Below are positions 61,311 to 64,000 of a stretch of 64,000 nucleotides of DNA, in pieces; the first letter of the stretch is position 1, and every line of letters begins with the position of its first letter. Below the pieces are notes generated by a model. That model did no database searches. It was not told the DNA's origin and saw only the letters and a program-made list of their open reading frames with translations. This DNA is from Meghimatium bilineatum. Lineage: Eukaryota > Mollusca > Gastropoda > Stylommatophora > Philomycidae. Where the stretch lies: assembly GCA_034231615.1 (NCBI GenBank), contig CM067317.1, positions 46,681,876-46,745,875 on the forward strand. Direction: 5' to 3'. A program made the translations under genes and the position numbers.

Positions 61311-61770
61311 GCAATGAGTCATGTAATGTGGGCTTGCAGGCAACAACTAAGCAATGAGTCATGTAATGTGGGCTTGCAGGCAACAACTAAGCAATGAGTC
61401 ATGTAATGTGGGCTTGCAGACAACAACTAAGCAATGAGTTATGTAATGTGGGTTTGCAGGCAACAACTAAGCAATGAGTTATGTAATGTGGGTTTGCAGG
61501 CAACAACTAAGCAATGAGTCATATTATGTGATCTTTCACACATCAACTAAGCAATGAGTCATGTAATGTACTCTTGCAGACAATATAAAAACAATGAATC
61601 CTGTAATGTGATCTTTCAGACATCAACCAAACAATGAGTCATGTTATTGGATATTGCATACAACTAAGCAATAAGTCATGTAATGTGGGCTTGCAGACAA
61701 CATAAAAGCAGTGAGTCATGTAATGTGATTTTTTCAGACATCAACTAAGTAATGAGTCATATAATCAATA
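61301..61770. repeat. 40-bp minisatellite starting at the fibulin stop codon
   Basis: The unit CAACAACTAAGCAATGAGTC then ATGTAATGTGGGCTTGCAGG is repeated exactly every 40 bases from 61301 to about 61580, then with growing divergence to 61770; outlying degenerate units lie at 61925-62010. The first unit contains the last codons and stop (AATAACTAA). Confidence 0.9.
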
Positions 61771-61799
61771 TAATCATGACCATAGATACATTTTCAGTA

Positions 61800-62600
61800 A
61801 GTGGAGGTGAGTTAACCTACAAGAAAAATATTCATACAAGGTTGTGCAAAATTCCCCCATTTTTCATAAAATTACTATAAAAAAAATTATGTTATAATTT
61901 CCTAAGTGGGGCTTGAACATCACTCCAAATCCTATCTGTGGGCTTGCATGTACTGTAGGCTTGTAGACAACAAATGTAACTATGCAATGAGGGATATAAT
62001 GTGGGTTTCTAATTGGGCCGTTTACTAAACACATATCGTCCAGCATTAGTTATATAATATGAACTAATTTGTAAGTCATATGTTTACTTAAGAAATTGTT
62101 AATGAACATTTGATGCAGATCTTGCAGCATGTAAACTCATAATCTTTGGCCCATTTAGTGCTCTCTAAGTTTATTAACTTTATTAAAAGCCTATGATAGA
62201 ATACTTAAAGTCTAAGGGTCATTTTTAAGTACCATAGCCTTCTCTTGCTTTTTATTCTTCCAAGACTTTGTAATCCGAGTTTATTTTGAGTAGATTATGA
62301 TTTTGTTTTTAGAAAGCCAGGTTTAATACGTTTTACATAGAGCTTGTAGCAGAACTAATTGACGCTTCTACCAAAAGAATCCCATGTGGTCAAAAGGTTG
62401 ATTATGGGCATCTGTGATGATAGAGACATGATAAAAGTTCAAGCACCCATGAGTAAGATTAGCTGTGAGCATGGTGACCAGTAGGTAGGTATAGGAACCA
62501 GTTCTCCTGTACAGCTGGTTGACTATTCCGTCAATATGGTTACAGACATCTACCATTCAGCTGAAGTGGTAAGAATACTGAATGCATTAGTTAGAAATGC
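61800..62600. other. probable 3' flank, no gene
   Basis: AT-rich. I cannot place the polyadenylation site. AATAAA motifs lie much further on (63165 and 63615) within MITE sequence, so they are not convincing. Confidence 0.35.
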
Positions 62601-62750
62601 TGATGTTAGATGTGTTTGACCATTGACATCAATAAAATGGTGAAATAATGCATTTCCGTTTCCTGGATTACGTCCTGCTAGAAATCATGTACAACCATTG
62701 TCATGTTATAAGAGAGATCTGGTGGGAGTTTGATAAAGAACACACACAAA
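62600..62750 (+). mobile_element. SINE-B copy, short form
   Basis: GATGTTAGATGTGTTTGACC, GCATTTCCGTTTCCTGGATT, CGTCCTGCTAGAAATCATGT, TGTTATAAGAGAGATCTGGT and GGGAGTTTGATAAAGAACAC. Confidence 0.7.
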
Positions 62751-63079
62751 ATGTAAAAAAGAAAGGTCAAATAGTTTTGATCTAGGCCTACCTATATGTC
62801 TATAGTAGGCCCTACATGGTTTTACTGTAGTCTCTCATTCATTCAAGTTTACTTTGACATCTGCAATGTAATTCAAGTTTTTTGTCTTAAAGCTTTGGCT
62901 TTGAACTATATTAACAGTAGGCCTATTAGACAAATGGAAGTGAAATTTATATGAATTAGTGGGGATTACCATGTGCTCTGCATGATAACATTATCTGTAC
63001 TAATCATTGAGGGAAAGTATAGTTTTAAAAAATACCATTATTCATAATAGAGATTTACAAATGTGTGAGTTATGTTGAT

Positions 63080-63265
63080 TTGGTGGAATCCCTGTATAAT
63101 AAAGTGATCTGGACCAATGAAATACTTATGTAATAACCATAATCTTCTATATATATAATAAAGAATAGACCCTAAACTAATTGGGGATTTTGAAAAGTGT
63201 TGTTAAACTGGGAATTTTGTTATAAAGGAATGTGTTAATATAGAGATTTCACATCATATTCAACA
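63080..63265. mobile_element. pogo-like MITE
   Basis: The left end reads GGTGGAATCCCTGTATAATA and the complement of the right end reads GTGAAATCTCTATATTAACA. The interior TTGGGGATTTTGAAAAGTGT is the complement of the block at 55785 and 39400. Confidence 0.65.
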
Positions 63266-63524
63266 TTATTATTTCATCTAATTCCACTGTAGGTCTATGT
63301 TTTAATAGTTTTGTCTGTCATCTGATAACATGCATTTCTCATAATACTAATTTATTCATTGAGATTGGTTTTTTTTATGTAGGGCCTAAGCATTATTTTT
63401 ATCAAATTAAGCTTACTGATTTGATTTGATTGACGTTTATAATTGTTTAGTTTTTTCAACATCTAAACTTATAAATATTTTTGTCTTTTTTCTCTTAAGC
63501 AGTCATACTTTCATACTTGTCAAC

Positions 63525-63635
63525 TAGTACAGTGAAATCCTATTATAACAACTTGTCTGGACTGATGAAATATTTATGTAATAACATAAATTCGCTATAT
63601 AGGGTCTACAGTATAAACAATAAAGAATAGGTCTA
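63525..63635. mobile_element. pogo-like MITE, second partial copy
   Basis: TACAGTGAAATCCTATTATA, ACAACTTGTCTGGACTGATG, AAATATTTATGTAATAACAT and CAATAAAGAATAGG match the left half of 63080-63180. Start CAGTGAAATCC is close to the pogo/Tigger terminus. Confidence 0.6.
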
Positions 63636-63639
63636 AATA

Positions 63640-63970
63640 TCATCATCATCAAGTGCCATGCCGGGTGGCGTAGGCGATAATGGCTCTCAAAAGTTTTCTG
63701 TCCACAGTATTATGTATCAAAGTCGTTGTTGTTTCCTTGCCGTTCCAGGTTGTCAAACTGTCTAATATTTTCTCACATTGTCGCCCTCTGTCTCTGGTGC
63801 CTTCAATCTTGCCTGTTGTGATTATGTTCTATAAATCTGCCTGTCTCATGAAGTGGCCAAAAAAAGAAGATTGCCTTTTTCTTATATTGTTGATTAAGGT
63901 CCGTTAGCATTTAACTCTTTAGCATTTAGCATTTAACTCTTTTAGCATTTAAGTCCGTTAGCATTTAACT
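63640..63970 (-). mobile_element. LINE 3' end (family NL-3)
   Basis: Reverse complement of 35480-35750: CATCATCATCAAGTGCC at the left (3' tail), GTCCACAGTATTATGTATCA, CATTGTCGCCCTCTGTCTCT, TCATGAAGTGGCCAAAAAAA and GAAGATTGCCTTTTTCTTAT. Near the end GCATTTAACTC is tandemly repeated about three times (63908-63970). The element runs off the window. Confidence 0.8.
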
Positions 63971-64000
63971 CTTTCAACACCTCAACATTAGTTTTTCTGG

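Noticed and set aside
59922..60194. 90-residue minus ORF rich in NSCLQNS repeats
   Set aside because: It is a translation of the 18-bp minisatellite.
63150..63180. AATAAA as fibulin polyadenylation signal
   Set aside because: It is within a pogo-like MITE 1.8 kb after the stop and repeats at 63615; no evidence that the transcript reaches it.
1..64000. CRISPR arrays, operons or phage modules
   Set aside because: The tandem arrays have no spacer-repeat alternation, and the window shows spliced genes and animal transposons throughout.

Overview
The window looks like AT-rich, repeat-laden DNA from an animal, most likely an invertebrate. It contains a single recognisable host gene spread over about 44 kb, spliced with GT-AG introns, with phase-1 exons encoding calcium-binding EGF modules. 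It also carries dozens of decayed transposon pieces (non-LTR retrotransposons, tRNA-derived SINEs, Tc1/mariner-type elements and MITEs). I could not fix the phylum from sequence alone, and I saw no prokaryotic or viral gene organisation.

Positions 1-17300 hold no host gene I can support. They contain a decayed mariner transposase (minus strand, 234-830), reverse-transcriptase (RT) fragments, a GC-rich inverted-repeat MITE (2966-3150), a 2.2-kb DNA transposon with about 60-bp terminal inverted repeats and a broken IS630/Tc1-type transposase (6948-9161), a 1-kb minisatellite (9640-10650), a fold-back structure with a SINE between its arms (12050-12730), and a 488-bp TIR element (15057-15544).

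Positions 17330-61310 carry a plus-strand fibulin gene, closest to fibulin-1. I recognise 17 coding exons. They encode a signal peptide (exon 1), three anaphylatoxin-like modules (exons 2-4), an Asn-rich linker with the first EGF (exon 5), ten further EGF modules (exons 6 to 16 plus the first residues of 17) and the fibulin C-terminal module ending in TAA (exon 17). About 860 codons are visible. Introns run from about 1.0 to 5.0 kb and are full of transposon debris. The product should be a secreted, Ca-binding extracellular-matrix glycoprotein.

The amino-terminal part has problems. Exons 3 and 4 each carry one extra base relative to the conserved cysteine pattern, and the intron phase between exons 4 and 5 does not match. 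Either the assembly has indel errors, a small exon is missing, or the locus is partly decayed. Exons 5-17 are fully consistent in frame, phase and cysteine spacing.

Two minisatellites appear to have grown out of the gene itself: one from the acceptor of exon 2 (array 19935-21012, interrupted by a SINE and an RT fragment) and one from the stop-codon region (61301 onward, 40-bp unit). Two EGF modules (exon 7 and exons 9+10) carry an extra two-cysteine loop, giving eight cysteines rather than six.

Positions 61311-64000 hold the repeat-bearing downstream sequence, pogo-like MITEs and the 3' end of a non-LTR element on the minus strand.
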